DNA of 64,000 nucleotides from Aquicoccus porphyridii (GTDB lineage: Bacteria > Pseudomonadota > Alphaproteobacteria > Rhodobacterales > Rhodobacteraceae). The stretch is from assembly GCF_008369105.1 (NCBI RefSeq), contig NZ_VINQ01000013.1:1-64000 (forward strand), written 5' to 3'. Of this stretch, positions 45,021 to 54,317 are shown piece after piece. Made by a program: the position numbers and the translations under genes. How positions within the stretch are numbered: the stretch's first letter is position 1; each line of letters starts with the position of its first letter. The notes under the pieces are model-generated. The model saw only the letters and a list, made by a program, of their open reading frames with translations. It was not told the origin of the DNA and made no database searches.

Positions 45021-47645
45021 ATCGCGAATCGGACCGGCCACGAGATTCTGAGCCGCCTGCGCTGGCCCATCGGGCTGACGCGGTATGGCATGGTGGCCGA
45101 GCGGGGCACGCGCGCGTTCTGGCCGTTCTGGTCGCTGGCGATGGCCGTGCTCGGTGTTCTGATGCTGGGCCTGCACGACATGGTGCCGGTCGAGGCGGTC
45201 TGGGCCGGGGCGGTCGTGACGCTGGTGGCAGGGCTGGCCCTGCTGGTGCACGGTGTGCGGGCGTTTCGCCTGCCGCGCGAAGACGAGGTTCTGGCACGGC
45301 TCGACGCGACGATGGCGGGGCGGCCGATTCAGGCGCTGATGGATGCGCAGGCGATTGGCGCGGGCGATCCGGCGTCGCGCGCGGTCTGGGAGGCGCACCA
45401 GGGGCGGATGCGCGCCCGGGCCGAAACGGCGCGCGCGGTGCGGCCCGATCTGCGGGTCTCGGCGCGCGATCCCTATGGTTTGCGATACATGGCGGCGCTG
45501 GTGCTCCTGGTGGCGCTTCTCTTTGGCTCGCTCGTCCGGGTGGGCAGCGTGGCCGACATGACCCCGGGCGTGGGCAGCGCCGAGGCCGCCATCGGCCCGA
45601 GCTGGGAAGGCTGGATCGCGCCGCCGGGTTATACCGGGCGACCGACGCTTTACCTCAATGATCTCAAGGCGGGCGAGATTGCCGCGCCCGAGGGCAGCCG
45701 GATCACGCTGCGGCTTTACGGGCCTGCGGGGGCGCTCCGGGTGATCGAGGACGTGTCGGGCGCGCCCGTGCGTGACGCCGAGGCCGCCGAGACGGAGTCC
45801 GAGCCGGCGCAGGATTTCGCATTGGCCCGGGCGGGCAGCCTTGCCATCGAGGGGCCGGGCGGGCGGCGCTGGGACATGGCGTTGATCCCCGACATGGCAC
45901 CGCAGATCGACGCGACCGGCCCGGCCGAGGCCAGCGCGGTGGGCGATTTTACCATGCCCTTCGAGGCGCGCGACGATTACGGCGTGGTCGCCGGGCGGGC
46001 GCGGATCACGCTGGACGAGGAGCGGGTGGACCGGCGTTACGGGCTGGCCATCGAGCCGGAACCGCGCGACGCGATCGAGGTGCCGCTGCCCTTGCCCGTT
46101 GCGCGGGGGCGGGAGGATTTCGAGGATGTGCTGATCGAGGATTTCAGCCAGCACGCCTGGGCCAACCTGCCGGTCAAGCTTGAACTCAGGGCCGAGGATG
46201 CGGGTGGCAACCTGGGGCAAAGCCCGGTGCAGGAGATCGACCTTGCCGCGCGGCGGTTCTTTGACCCGCTGGCGGCGGTGGTGGTCGAGATGCGCCGCGA
46301 CCTTTTGTGGAATCGCGACAATGCGCGGCGTATCGCGCAGGTGCTGCGGGCGGTGTCCTACAAGCCCGAAGAGGGGATGTTCGACCGCGAATCGGATTAC
46401 CTCAGGCTGCGGTTCATCCTGCGCCGGATCGAGACCGGCGCCCGCTATGGCATGTCGGACGAGACCCGCGACGAGATCGCCGAGGCGCTGTGGGATCTGG
46501 CGCTGCTTCTGGAAGAGGGGACGCTGGCCGATGCGCTGGAACGGATGCGCCAGGCGCAGGAGCGGTTGCGCGAGGCGATGAAGAACGGGGCGTCGGAGGC
46601 CGAGATTGCGCGGCTGATGGACGAGCTGCGCGAGGCGACGCGCGATTACCTCGAACAGTTGCAGCGCGAATTTGCCGAGCAGAACCAGCGTGACGGCACC
46701 GATCAGCCCGATCAGGGCGAGAGCGACGAGAACACGATGACCATGACGCAGGACGACCTGCAACGCATGATGGACCGCATCCAGGAGCTGATGGAACAGG
46801 GCCGCATGGCCGAGGCGCAGCAGGCGCTGGAAGAGTTGCAGCAGATGATGGAAAACATGCGCATGACCGAAGGTCAGGGCGGGCAGGGCGGCCAGTCGCC
46901 GGGGCAACAGGCGATGGAGGGCCTGGCCGAGACGCTGCGCGATCAGCAGGGGCTGTCGGATCAGGCGTTCCGCGATTTGCAGGAACAGTTCAACCCGGGC
47001 GCCAATTCCGGCCAATCGCGCGGCAACGAGGGCCGCTCGGGCGGCATGGGCCGAGGCGAGCAGCACGAAGGCGAGGGCGAAGGCCAGTCCGGGGAACCGG
47101 GTCAGCAGGGCGAGGGCCAGCGCCCGGGACAACAGGGTGGGCCGCAGGATCTGGGCGAGTCGCTGGCCGAGCGGCAGAACCAGTTGCGCCGCCAGCTCGA
47201 CCAGCAGCGCGGCGCCCTTCCGGGGGCAGGCACGCCGGGCGGCGATGCCGCGCGCGAGTCGCTTGACCGGGCGGGCCGGGCGATGGACGGCGCCGAAGAG
47301 GCGCTGCGCGAGGGCGACCTGGCCGAGGCGATCGACCGGCAGGCCGAGGCGATGGACAACCTGCGCGACGGCATGCGCGAGCTGGGCGAGCAGATGGCCG
47401 AGGAGCAGCGCAACAACCCCGGCCAGCAGGGGCAGGCGGCGGATGCGATGCCGGGGCAGAACCGCTCGGACCCGCTGGGCCGCAACCAGCGGGGCGCGGC
47501 GGGGGTCGAGGACAACATGCTTCAGGGCGAGGATGTCTATCGCCGGGCGCGCGACCTGCTCGACGAGTTGCGCCGCCGCTCGGGCGAGACCGCGCGGCCC
47601 GAGACCGAGCGCAATTATATCGAGCGGTTGCTGGACCGGTTCTAG
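45021..47645 (+). CDS. TIGR02302 family membrane protein
   Basis: About 874 aa if it begins at 45021; the first ATG in frame is at 45090 (851 aa). The codons before that ATG read like a family N-terminus (HEILSRLRWPIGLTR), and AAAGGAG lies 7 bases before ATC at 45021, yet no ATG/GTG/TTG occurs in that stretch. N-terminal membrane segments at about residues 40-80 and near 150, a periplasmic-type middle, then a very Gln/Glu/Gly/Met-rich C-terminus (about 500-800) with coiled-coil character. Family members are widespread in alphaproteobacteria with unknown function. Follows lysA. Confidence 0.85.
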   Translation: MANRTGHEILSRLRWPIGLTRYGMVAERGTRAFWPFWSLAMAVLGVLMLGLHDMVPVEAVWAGAVVTLVAGLALLVHGVRAFRLPREDEVLARLDATMAGRPIQALMDAQAIGAGDPASRAVWEAHQGRMRARAETARAVRPDLRVSARDPYGLRYMAALVLLVALLFGSLVRVGSVADMTPGVGSAEAAIGPSWEGWIAPPGYTGRPTLYLNDLKAGEIAAPEGSRITLRLYGPAGALRVIEDVSGAPVRDAEAAETESEPAQDFALARAGSLAIEGPGGRRWDMALIPDMAPQIDATGPAEASAVGDFTMPFEARDDYGVVAGRARITLDEERVDRRYGLAIEPEPRDAIEVPLPLPVARGREDFEDVLIEDFSQHAWANLPVKLELRAEDAGGNLGQSPVQEIDLAARRFFDPLAAVVVEMRRDLLWNRDNARRIAQVLRAVSYKPEEGMFDRESDYLRLRFILRRIETGARYGMSDETRDEIAEALWDLALLLEEGTLADALERMRQAQERLREAMKNGASEAEIARLMDELREATRDYLEQLQREFAEQNQRDGTDQPDQGESDENTMTMTQDDLQRMMDRIQELMEQGRMAEAQQALEELQQMMENMRMTEGQGGQGGQSPGQQAMEGLAETLRDQQGLSDQAFRDLQEQFNPGANSGQSRGNEGRSGGMGRGEQHEGEGEGQSGEPGQQGEGQRPGQQGGPQDLGESLAERQNQLRRQLDQQRGALPGAGTPGGDAARESLDRAGRAMDGAEEALREGDLAEAIDRQAEAMDNLRDGMRELGEQMAEEQRNNPGQQGQAADAMPGQNRSDPLGRNQRGAAGVEDNMLQGEDVYRRARDLLDELRRRSGETARPETERNYIERLLDRF

Positions 47646-47708
47646 GGCGCGCGTTTGATTGGAAACACCTGTCCCGGGTTTGAGCCGGGGCCCATGACAA
47701 AGGTGAGA

Positions 47709-47725
47709 GGCCCCGTCTCGGGGCC
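47709..47725 (+). terminator. Hairpin after the TIGR02302 gene
   Basis: GGCCCC-GTCTC-GGGGCC, 6-base stem, 64 bases beyond the stop; no T-run. It belongs to a type of GGCCCCG/CGGGGCC palindrome that recurs in intergenic DNA here (also near 54760-54780). Termination is possible but not proven. Confidence 0.4.
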
Positions 47726-47840
47726 GGGGCGGTCAGATTTCGGGTCCGGTGCGATATGTTACGGGGCGCGAGGGGTGGCCGAAGCGGGATAAGGCGGACG
47801 TTTGGTCTGCCTGCTCGCGTGTCGGCTTTTCGAGACAAGA

Positions 47841-48479
47841 TCAGTTTCGTGTTTCACGCAATCCCGACCACAACAGGCTTGCCCCCATCACACCGAATGC
47901 GGCGGCGAATACGCCCTCGACCCAGCGAGAGAAATGCGCATAGCCGCGCATTGCCACGCCGGTTGAGAAAAGCATGGCGTAGGTTCCATAGATAACGAGG
48001 CCAGACAGGGCGCCGAGCGGACCAAAAGCAAGCACATGCCAGGCGCTCATCCCCTGACCGAACAAAAAGGATGCAACCGCCGCCCACATCAGAGCGGCCT
48101 TGGGATTGGTCAGGAGAACGAGAAAGCCGCGTTGCCAGGCCTCTCGATCGCTCAGGGGCCGCGTGTCCGCTGCAATAGCCGCGCTTGCCCCGCCTCTGAA
48201 TGTCGCGCGAGCGGCCTTGATGCCGAGAAAGAGGAGGTAGCCGCCGCCAAGCAGCTTCAGCAGCAAGAGCGACAAGGGGAAGGCCTCAATAAGCGCGCCG
48301 AGACCCAAGGCGGTCGCCATCGACCATAAAAGCATGCCGGAGGAGATCCCGGTCACGACAAAAAGCGCGGGACGTCGCCCTTGCGCCAATCCAACCGATG
48401 CGACGGCGGCAAGGTTCGGCCCCGGAGAGACCTGGGCGGCGAGAACACCCAGCCATGTCAGAGCGTATATCGGGATCAT
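47841..48479 (-). CDS. LysE family amino-acid exporter
   Basis: 212 aa, six hydrophobic segments. LysE/RhtB signs: MIPIYALTWLGVLAAQVSPG at the N-terminus (with the SPGPNLAAV motif), ALGLGALIEAFPLSLLLLKL and KLLGGGYLLFLGIKAARA. LLTNPKAALMWAAV follows the loop. It exports amino acids or similar small molecules across the inner membrane; the substrate is unknown. Convergent with the TIGR02302 gene. A solitary gene. Confidence 0.9.
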   Translation of the reverse strand: MIPIYALTWLGVLAAQVSPGPNLAAVASVGLAQGRRPALFVVTGISSGMLLWSMATALGLGALIEAFPLSLLLLKLLGGGYLLFLGIKAARATFRGGASAAIAADTRPLSDREAWQRGFLVLLTNPKAALMWAAVASFLFGQGMSAWHVLAFGPLGALSGLVIYGTYAMLFSTGVAMRGYAHFSRWVEGVFAAAFGVMGASLLWSGLRETRN

Positions 48480-48590
48480 GACACCCTCCCCTGTGGTCGA
48501 TAATGTTGCGACCCCGATCTAGGCACACAAGTTTCGGGCTGTCACCCTGCAAGTTTGGTTCAGGGTCGTCGGGTCCGCCGAACGCCCCGG

Positions 48591-49649
48591 TCAGCTTTCG
48601 CCATCACCGGTCGGCGCGGCGGCTTCGGAGGTCATGGTGTCGAGCCATTGCACCAGCGCGGCCGCCTGCCCGTCAAGCCAGAGCCGCCCACGGTTCACCC
48701 AGTTGACATAGCTTTCAAGCGCCGGCTCAAGCTGGGGCACCAGCTCGGCCAGTTTGCCGGAAAAGACGTAAACCGCGAGCAGGATCGCGAAGAGCAACAG
48801 CATGAAGGAAAATCCACGCGAAAAACCCGAGGATTCGGTGGGCGGTGCGGGATCATTTTCCGGATCGGGGCTGTTGGAGGGCTGGCGCTCGGATTCCTTG
48901 CGCAGGGTCGAATTGATTTCGTCGATATCGGGCAGCAGATCTCGGCGCGAGGCATTGGCGGAAAGTTTTGACAGGCCGGCCGCGGTCATCGCCTCTTTCT
49001 CGGACATGCCGCGCATTCGCGCCGTGCGCAGGCGGGCCTCGCGTTCCTGTTGGCTGGTATCGTCGCCGGTATCGTCAAGACCGAGATCGGGCTGGGTTTC
49101 GAGCCCGCCCGCAGACGCGGCGGCGGCGCGGGCCTCGCGTTCGCGTTCGGCCTCTTCGCGCAGAACCTCGCGTACATCTTCGGGCAATTCGCGCGGCTGC
49201 GGCGGGGGGGCTTGTTCGGCGGGGGGATCTTCGACCGGCGTGTCGTCGTCCCATGCGTCCTCTTCGGGCGCGTCCTCGGCGGGGGGTTGCGGGGGCGGGT
49301 TGTCCCCGGTCAACTCTCCTGTCAACTCGCCGGTCAGGTCCCCGGCCTGCTCCGCGTCCCGGTCCCCGGTGTCTGGCCATGTGTCCGGCCATGTGGATTC
49401 GGTCGGTTCGGCCTCGGCGGCCGGGGGCTCATCGTCGTGCGGCTCCTCGGTCAACGCCGCGTCGCCGTCGCTCCATTCGCCTTCGCCCGGCGGCTGGTCC
49501 GGCGCTTCGGTGAGATCCGCGTCCTGGTCGGGATGTTTCTGGAACCACGTATCGCCGCAATTCGAGCATTGCACGTCCCGCCCGGTTGCCGGGATGATGT
49601 CGTCGGGCACCTCGTACTGGGCTCCGCAATTCGGGCAGATCAGCCGCAT
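48591..49649 (-). CDS. Zinc-ribbon membrane protein next to ftsE
   Basis: 352 aa. MJ0042-type zinc ribbon at the N-terminus: ICPNCGAQYEVPDDIIP with CSNCGDTWF (four Cys, residues about 5-33). A long acidic Pro/Glu/Asp-rich linker follows (about 40-180). One membrane helix near residue 275 (FMLLLFAILLAVYVFSGKLA), then a short periplasmic-side tail. Rhodobacteraceae carry such a protein upstream of ftsE on the opposite strand. The role is unknown; envelope or division is inferred from position. Confidence 0.8.
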   Translation of the reverse strand: MRLICPNCGAQYEVPDDIIPATGRDVQCSNCGDTWFQKHPDQDADLTEAPDQPPGEGEWSDGDAALTEEPHDDEPPAAEAEPTESTWPDTWPDTGDRDAEQAGDLTGELTGELTGDNPPPQPPAEDAPEEDAWDDDTPVEDPPAEQAPPPQPRELPEDVREVLREEAEREREARAAAASAGGLETQPDLGLDDTGDDTSQQEREARLRTARMRGMSEKEAMTAAGLSKLSANASRRDLLPDIDEINSTLRKESERQPSNSPDPENDPAPPTESSGFSRGFSFMLLLFAILLAVYVFSGKLAELVPQLEPALESYVNWVNRGRLWLDGQAAALVQWLDTMTSEAAAPTGDGES

Positions 49650-49861
49650 CGTCTCACCTGTCGCCGTTGACCGGCATATGCCTCACCAATTTACCATATC
49701 TTGTAACCTTTCACGCGAAAAACGCAAAGCAATTGCTGCATTCGGGCCATTGCGTGCCTTTTCGGCATGTCAGGCTGGATTGAATCCTGTGCAATGCTGG
49801 GGCAATAAGGGCCGACCGGGGCGGTGGACCCGACCGGGCAGGCATGGCAGGGGGCCGGACC

Positions 49862-50539
49862 GTGATCGAGCTTGACAACGTGGCCTACAGCTATGGCGGG
49901 GGGGAACTCCTCAGCGGCATCAGTTTCGCGATGCAGCCCGGATCGTTCCATTTCCTGACCGGCCCTTCGGGATCGGGCAAGACCACGTTTCTCAAGCTGT
50001 GTTACGGCGCGCTGGTGCCGACATCGGGGCATGTGCGGCTGTTTGACCGCGACGTGCGGACGATGAGCCGCGATGACGTGGCGATGACGCGCCGCCGGAT
50101 CGGGGTGGTGCACCAGGATGTGCAATTCCTCGATCATCTGCCGGTCGCGGATAACGTGGCGCTGCCGCTTACCGTGTCGGGACGGGCGCATCTCGACGAG
50201 TTGGCCAACCTGCGCGAATTGCTCGGCTGGGTCGGGCTCAAGGCGCGGGCCGATGCGCTGCCGCCCGAATTGTCGGGGGGCGAGCGGCAACGCGCAGCGC
50301 TGGCCCGGGCGGTGATCATGTCGCCCGACGTGATCCTGGCGGACGAGCCCACCGGGAACGTGGATTGGGAGATGTCGCAGCGGCTGTTGAAACTGCTGGT
50401 CGAGTTGAACCGGATGGGCAAGACGGTGATGATCGCCTCGCACGATCTTGGCCTGATCCGGGCCGCCAAGACGCAGGTGCAGGCGCGGGTTCTGCGCATC
50501 GCCAACCGGCAGCTGCATCTTGCGGGGGCGGACCTGTGA
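49862..50539 (+). CDS. ftsE: Cell-division ABC transporter ATPase FtsE
   Basis: 225 aa from the GTG at 49862 (AGGGGG 7 bases before), the usual FtsE N-terminus VIELDNVAYSY; an ATG at 49844 would add 6 residues. Walker A GPSGSGKTT near residue 37, Q-loop VVHQDVQFLDHL, signature LSGGERQRAALARA and Walker B VILADEPTGNVD. With FtsX it regulates peptidoglycan hydrolases at the septum. Last codons overlap the ftsX start (GTGA). Confidence 0.93.
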   Translation: MIELDNVAYSYGGGELLSGISFAMQPGSFHFLTGPSGSGKTTFLKLCYGALVPTSGHVRLFDRDVRTMSRDDVAMTRRRIGVVHQDVQFLDHLPVADNVALPLTVSGRAHLDELANLRELLGWVGLKARADALPPELSGGERQRAALARAVIMSPDVILADEPTGNVDWEMSQRLLKLLVELNRMGKTVMIASHDLGLIRAAKTQVQARVLRIANRQLHLAGADL

Positions 50540-51441
50540 GGCGGGCCCTGTCGGAGATATCGGCCCTGCTGGTGGGCGATCCGCAGGCCGACCGGCTGGT
50601 ACCGCCTACGGGGTTCACGGCGCGGCTGACGCTGCTCACCTCGGCGATCATGGCGTTCCTGGCGGTGTTTGCGCTGGCCTTGTCGCTGGCGGCGGGGCGG
50701 CTCGCGGAACGCTGGGGTGAAGAGTTGAGCCGTTCGGCCACGCTGCGCATCTCGGCCCCGGCGGAACAGATGGCCGAGCAGACGGCGGCGGCGCTCCGGG
50801 TGCTGGAAACAACGGCGGGGGTCGCAAGCGCGCGGGCGCTGTCGGAGGATGAGCAGCGCGCGCTGCTTGAACCGTGGTTCGGGCCGGACATACCGGTCGA
50901 GACATTGCCCATTCCCCAACTGATCGAGGTGATAGAGGGCGATCCGGGCTATGATGCCGACGGGCTGCGCCTCAGGCTTCAGGCCGAGGTGCCGGGCGCG
51001 GTGCTCGACGATCACACGCGCTGGCGGCGGCCGCTGATCGAGGCCGCGTCGCGGCTGCTTGCGTTGGGCTGGCTGTCGATCGGTCTTATCTTCACGGCGA
51101 TGGCGGCGATGATCACGCTGGCGGCCAACGCGGCGCTGGCGGCGAATGCCCAGGTGATCGCGGTGCTGCGGCTGGTGGGTGCGCGCGACAGCTATATCGC
51201 CGCCGCTTTCGAGCGCCGCTTTACGCTGCGCGCGCTGTCAGGCGCAGCGGTTGGCATGGTGGCGGGGCTGGTCGCGGTGTGGTTCCTGCCCGAGGCGCAG
51301 GAAGCCGGCGGTTTCCTGACCGGTCTCGGCTTTGCCGGGGCGGGGTGGCTCTGGCCGCTGATCATTCCACCGCTGGCGGCGGGGGTGGGCTTTGCCGCGA
51401 CCCGAAACGCGGCGCGCAAGACGTTGAGAGGACTCAGTTGA
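50536..51441 (+). CDS. ftsX: Cell-division membrane protein FtsX
   Basis: 301 aa from the GTG at 50536 that overlaps the ftsE stop; the frame is open to 50365 inside ftsE but that is shadow. Four membrane segments: about 35-55, then 172-195, 220-240 and 265-290, with an extracytoplasmic loop between the first two, typical of FtsX. LAANAQVIAVLRLVGARDSYIAAAFERRF is the conserved cytoplasmic loop. Partner of FtsE; stop overlaps the plsC start. Confidence 0.92.
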   Translation: MRRALSEISALLVGDPQADRLVPPTGFTARLTLLTSAIMAFLAVFALALSLAAGRLAERWGEELSRSATLRISAPAEQMAEQTAAALRVLETTAGVASARALSEDEQRALLEPWFGPDIPVETLPIPQLIEVIEGDPGYDADGLRLRLQAEVPGAVLDDHTRWRRPLIEAASRLLALGWLSIGLIFTAMAAMITLAANAALAANAQVIAVLRLVGARDSYIAAAFERRFTLRALSGAAVGMVAGLVAVWFLPEAQEAGGFLTGLGFAGAGWLWPLIIPPLAAGVGFAATRNAARKTLRGLS

Positions 51442-52193
51442 TGGTGCTGATCTGGCGCTGGATCATGTCGATCCTGTTCGTGGTGGTGAACGCCGTGGTG
51501 ATGGCGATCCTCGGTATCGTGTTCCTGCCATGGGCGGTGCTGTCGCCGCAGGGTGCGTTGATCGCGTGCAAGAGTTACACCTATTGGGTGCAGTTCACCG
51601 CGCGCTGGCTGGTCGGCATCACCTGGGAATTGCGCGGCGACGTGCCCGGCGAGGAATGCCTGATCGTGGCCAAGCACCAGTCGTTTCTCGATATCCTGAT
51701 CATCTTCCAGGCCGTGCCGCGCCCGCGTTTCATCATGAAACGCGAGCTTTTGTGGACGCCGATCATCGGGATCTACGCCTGGCGGCTGGGCTGTGTGCCG
51801 GTGGCGCGGGGCAAGCGCGGCGCGGCGATCAGGCGGATGATGGAAGACGTCAGATCGGGCCGGGTGCCGCCCGGGCAACTGGTGATCTATCCGCAGGGCA
51901 CGCGGGTGAAACCGGGCGATTACAAGCCGTTCAAGGTGGGCTCTTACGTGCTTTACAACCAGTTGGGCCAGCCCTGCGTGCCGACGGCGACGAATGCGGG
52001 CCTGTTCTGGCCCAAGGGCACGATGCTGCGCAAGCCGGGGCATGCGGTGGTCGAATTCATGCCACGGCTTGAGCCGGGGATGGCGCAGGCGCCGTTCATG
52101 GCGCATCTTGAAAACGAGATCGAGGCCGGATCGAACGCGCTGATGAGGGAGGCGGGATATGACGGAGAGTTACCGAAAGCTCGAAACGCTTGA
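51441..52193 (+). CDS. plsC: 1-acyl-sn-glycerol-3-phosphate acyltransferase
   Basis: 250 aa. Membrane acyltransferase making phosphatidic acid. An N-terminal hydrophobic segment (about 8-30) precedes the HX4D motif in VAKHQSFLDILII near residue 76. Further PlsC blocks: FIMKRELLWTPIIG, VARGKRGAAIRRM and VIYPQGTRVKPGD (the EGTR block has Gln for Glu). The ATG overlaps the ftsX TGA. The 3' end overlaps the next gene by 35 bases. Confidence 0.93.
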   Translation: MVLIWRWIMSILFVVVNAVVMAILGIVFLPWAVLSPQGALIACKSYTYWVQFTARWLVGITWELRGDVPGEECLIVAKHQSFLDILIIFQAVPRPRFIMKRELLWTPIIGIYAWRLGCVPVARGKRGAAIRRMMEDVRSGRVPPGQLVIYPQGTRVKPGDYKPFKVGSYVLYNQLGQPCVPTATNAGLFWPKGTMLRKPGHAVVEFMPRLEPGMAQAPFMAHLENEIEAGSNALMREAGYDGELPKARNA

Positions 52194-52773
52194 GGATCTG
52201 GAGACGCTTTACGGGGCGCCCAGCGATGCGGCACTGCGCAAGGTGGCACCGCGGCTGACGCCGCTTTATCGCCGCTGGATCATGGCGTCGCGGTTCTGCG
52301 TGATCTCGACCGTGGGCGAAGAGGGCTGTGACGCCAGCCCGCGCGGCGACGATGGCCCGGTGGTCGAGATCCTGGATGACCGGACGCTGCTCATGCCCGA
52401 CTGGCGTGGCAACAACCGGCTGGACAGTTTGCGCAACATCGTCCGCGACGGGCGGATCGCGGTCATGTTCATGGTGCCGGGCGACAAGATGGTGGTGCGG
52501 GTCAACGGGCGGGCGTGGGTGAGCGACGATGCCCGCCTGTGCGAGCGGTTCGAGCAGAAAGGGCGCCTGCCCGCGACGGTGATCGGGATCGATCTGGCCG
52601 AGGTCTATGCGCAATGTCCCAAATCGCTGCTCCGGGCGGGGATCTGGAACCGCGATGACAGCGCCGGGCTGCCCACGCTGGGCGAGTTCCTCGCCGAGAT
52701 GACCGAGGGCGAGATCGCGGCGCGGGACTATGACGAAAAGCTGCCCGAACGGTTGAATAAAACGCTCTGGTAG
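52159..52773 (+). CDS. PPOX-type flavoprotein, MSMEG_1061-like
   Basis: 204 aa. Pyridoxamine-5'-phosphate-oxidase-like fold; FMN-binding class. Characteristic text: CVISTVGEEGCDASPRGD, LLMPDWRGNNRLDSLRNI, IAVMFMVPGDKMVVRVNGRAW and CPKSLLRAGIWNRD near residue 155. Family members use FMN or F420; the reaction here is unknown. The start lies within plsC (35-base overlap), so it is probably translationally coupled although unrelated in chemistry. Confidence 0.85.
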   Translation: MTESYRKLETLEDLETLYGAPSDAALRKVAPRLTPLYRRWIMASRFCVISTVGEEGCDASPRGDDGPVVEILDDRTLLMPDWRGNNRLDSLRNIVRDGRIAVMFMVPGDKMVVRVNGRAWVSDDARLCERFEQKGRLPATVIGIDLAEVYAQCPKSLLRAGIWNRDDSAGLPTLGEFLAEMTEGEIAARDYDEKLPERLNKTLW

Positions 52774-52833
52774 AAGACGCGTGAAGGCGGGTGGGATCAC
52801 CGTCTGAACGGTGCCCCCCGCATTCGTTGTCAG

Positions 52834-54222
52834 TCAACTATGGATCGGCCCGTCGCCGCAGGCCAGTGCCGCCTCGCGCACCGCTTCGGAATAGGTCGGG
52901 TGCGCGTGGCAGGTCAGCGCGAGATCCTGGGCCGAGGCACCGAATTCCATCGCGACACAGACCTCGTGGATCAACTCGCCCGCTGCCGGGCCGATGATGG
53001 CGGCGCCGAGGATGCGGTCTGTTTCGGGATGGGCGATGATCTTGACGAAGCCTTCGGACTGATGCACCGCCTTGGCCCGCGCGTTGCCCATGAAGTTGAA
53101 CTTGCCCACCTTGGGCTTTAGCCCGTCCTCCTTTGCCTCGGCTTCGGTCTGGCCGACGGTGGCGACTTCGGGGGTGGTGTAGACCACGCCGGGGATCACG
53201 CCGTAATTCACATGGCCATGCTTGCCCGCCAGCACCTCGGCCAGCGCCATGCCCTCGTCCTCGGCCTTGTGGGCGAGCATCGGGCCGGGGATCACGTCGC
53301 CGATGGCATAGATCCCGTCGACCGAGGTCTTCCAATGGTCATCGACGTCGACCTGACCGCGATCGGTCATCTTGACGCCCAGATCCTTGAGGCCGAGCCC
53401 ATCGGCATAGGGTTTGCGCCCGGTTGCGACCAGCACGATATCGGCATCGAGTGTGACGTCGTCGCCGCCCTTCTTGGGCGCGTAGGTGACCTTGGCCTTG
53501 GTTTTCAGCGCCTCGGTGCCCTTGACCGCCGCGCCGGTGATGATCTCGAGCCCCTGTTTTTCGAGGATGCGCTTGAACGTGCGCTGCACGTCGGCATCCA
53601 TGCCGGGGCAGATCGCGTCCATGTATTCCAGCACGGTGACGTCGCTGCCGAGGCGGGCATAGACACTGCCCAGTTCGAGCCCGATCACGCCCGCGCCGAT
53701 CACCACCAGCTTCTTCGGAACCTTGGAGAGTTCGAGCGCGCCGGTCGACGAAATCACCGTCTTCTCGTCGATCTCGACGCCGGGGATGCTGGCCGGTTCC
53801 GACCCGGTGGCGATGACGATATTCTTGGCCTCATGGGTGTCGTCGCCGACCTTGACCTTGCCCGCCTCGGGGATGCTGGCCCAGCCCTTGATCCAGTCGA
53901 TCTTGTTCTTCTTGAACAGGAATTCGATTCCGCCGGTGTTCTGGCTGACGGTTTCGTCCTTGTAGGCCAGCATCTGTTTCCAGTCGACGCTGGGCGATTT
54001 GCCCTTGAGACCCATGGCGGCGAAATTGTGTTCGGCCTCGTGCAGCATGTGGCTTGAATGCAAAAGCGCCTTGGAGGGGATGCAGCCGACATTGAGGCAG
54101 GTGCCGCCCAACGTGCCGCGCCCTTCGACCACGGCGGTCTTGAGCCCGAGCTGGGCGCACCGGATGGCACAGACATATCCGCCTGGACCGGCGCCGATGA
54201 TGATCACGTCATAAGAGGCCAT
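52834..54222 (-). CDS. lpdA: Dihydrolipoyl dehydrogenase
   Basis: 462 aa. E3 subunit that reoxidises lipoyl groups with NAD+. FAD motif [18 protein letters not shown] at the N-terminus, redox cysteines in [16 protein letters not shown] near residue 43, second dinucleotide site [20 protein letters not shown] near 182, and the C-terminal [15 protein letters not shown] with the active-site His. Last gene of the suc cluster and serves the SucA/SucB complex. Confidence 0.97.
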   Translation of the reverse strand: MASYDVIIIGAGPGGYVCAIRCAQLGLKTAVVEGRGTLGGTCLNVGCIPSKALLHSSHMLHEAEHNFAAMGLKGKSPSVDWKQMLAYKDETVSQNTGGIEFLFKKNKIDWIKGWASIPEAGKVKVGDDTHEAKNIVIATGSEPASIPGVEIDEKTVISSTGALELSKVPKKLVVIGAGVIGLELGSVYARLGSDVTVLEYMDAICPGMDADVQRTFKRILEKQGLEIITGAAVKGTEALKTKAKVTYAPKKGGDDVTLDADIVLVATGRKPYADGLGLKDLGVKMTDRGQVDVDDHWKTSVDGIYAIGDVIPGPMLAHKAEDEGMALAEVLAGKHGHVNYGVIPGVVYTTPEVATVGQTEAEAKEDGLKPKVGKFNFMGNARAKAVHQSEGFVKIIAHPETDRILGAAIIGPAAGELIHEVCVAMEFGASAQDLALTCHAHPTYSEAVREAALACGDGPIHS

Positions 54223-54252
54223 GGGTCAGTGTCCTTTCTTTTGCGTTGGAGG

Positions 54253-54315
54253 CGGGGGCGCTGCCCCCGTCGCCGCAAGCGGCGACTCCCCCGGAGTATT
54301 TTGAGCAAGATGAAG
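54253..54315 (+). repeat. Intergenic repeat core, copy D, with two hairpins
   Basis: CGGGGGC-GCT-GCCCCCG-type palindrome at 54253-54269, GTCGCCGC-AA-GCGGCGAC at 54269-54286, then CCCCCGGAGTATTTT-GAG-CAAGATGAAG at 54288-54315. It lies between the MAPEG gene and lpdA, that is, inside the expected suc transcript on the other strand. Confidence 0.6.
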
Positions 54316-54317
54316 CA

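Noticed and set aside
42378-47132. A 1584-codon open frame on the minus strand opposite the ATP-grasp, lysA and TIGR02302 genes
   Set aside because: It is antisense to three clearly recognisable genes; long stop-free antisense frames are common in GC-rich coding DNA. The translation is Arg/His/Pro-rich without any domain.
46700-47520. Gln/Gly/Met-rich repeats in the TIGR02302 gene as a tandem-repeat or phase-variable tract
   Set aside because: The units are irregular at DNA level, without exact tandem copies, and fit the family's low-complexity C-terminus.
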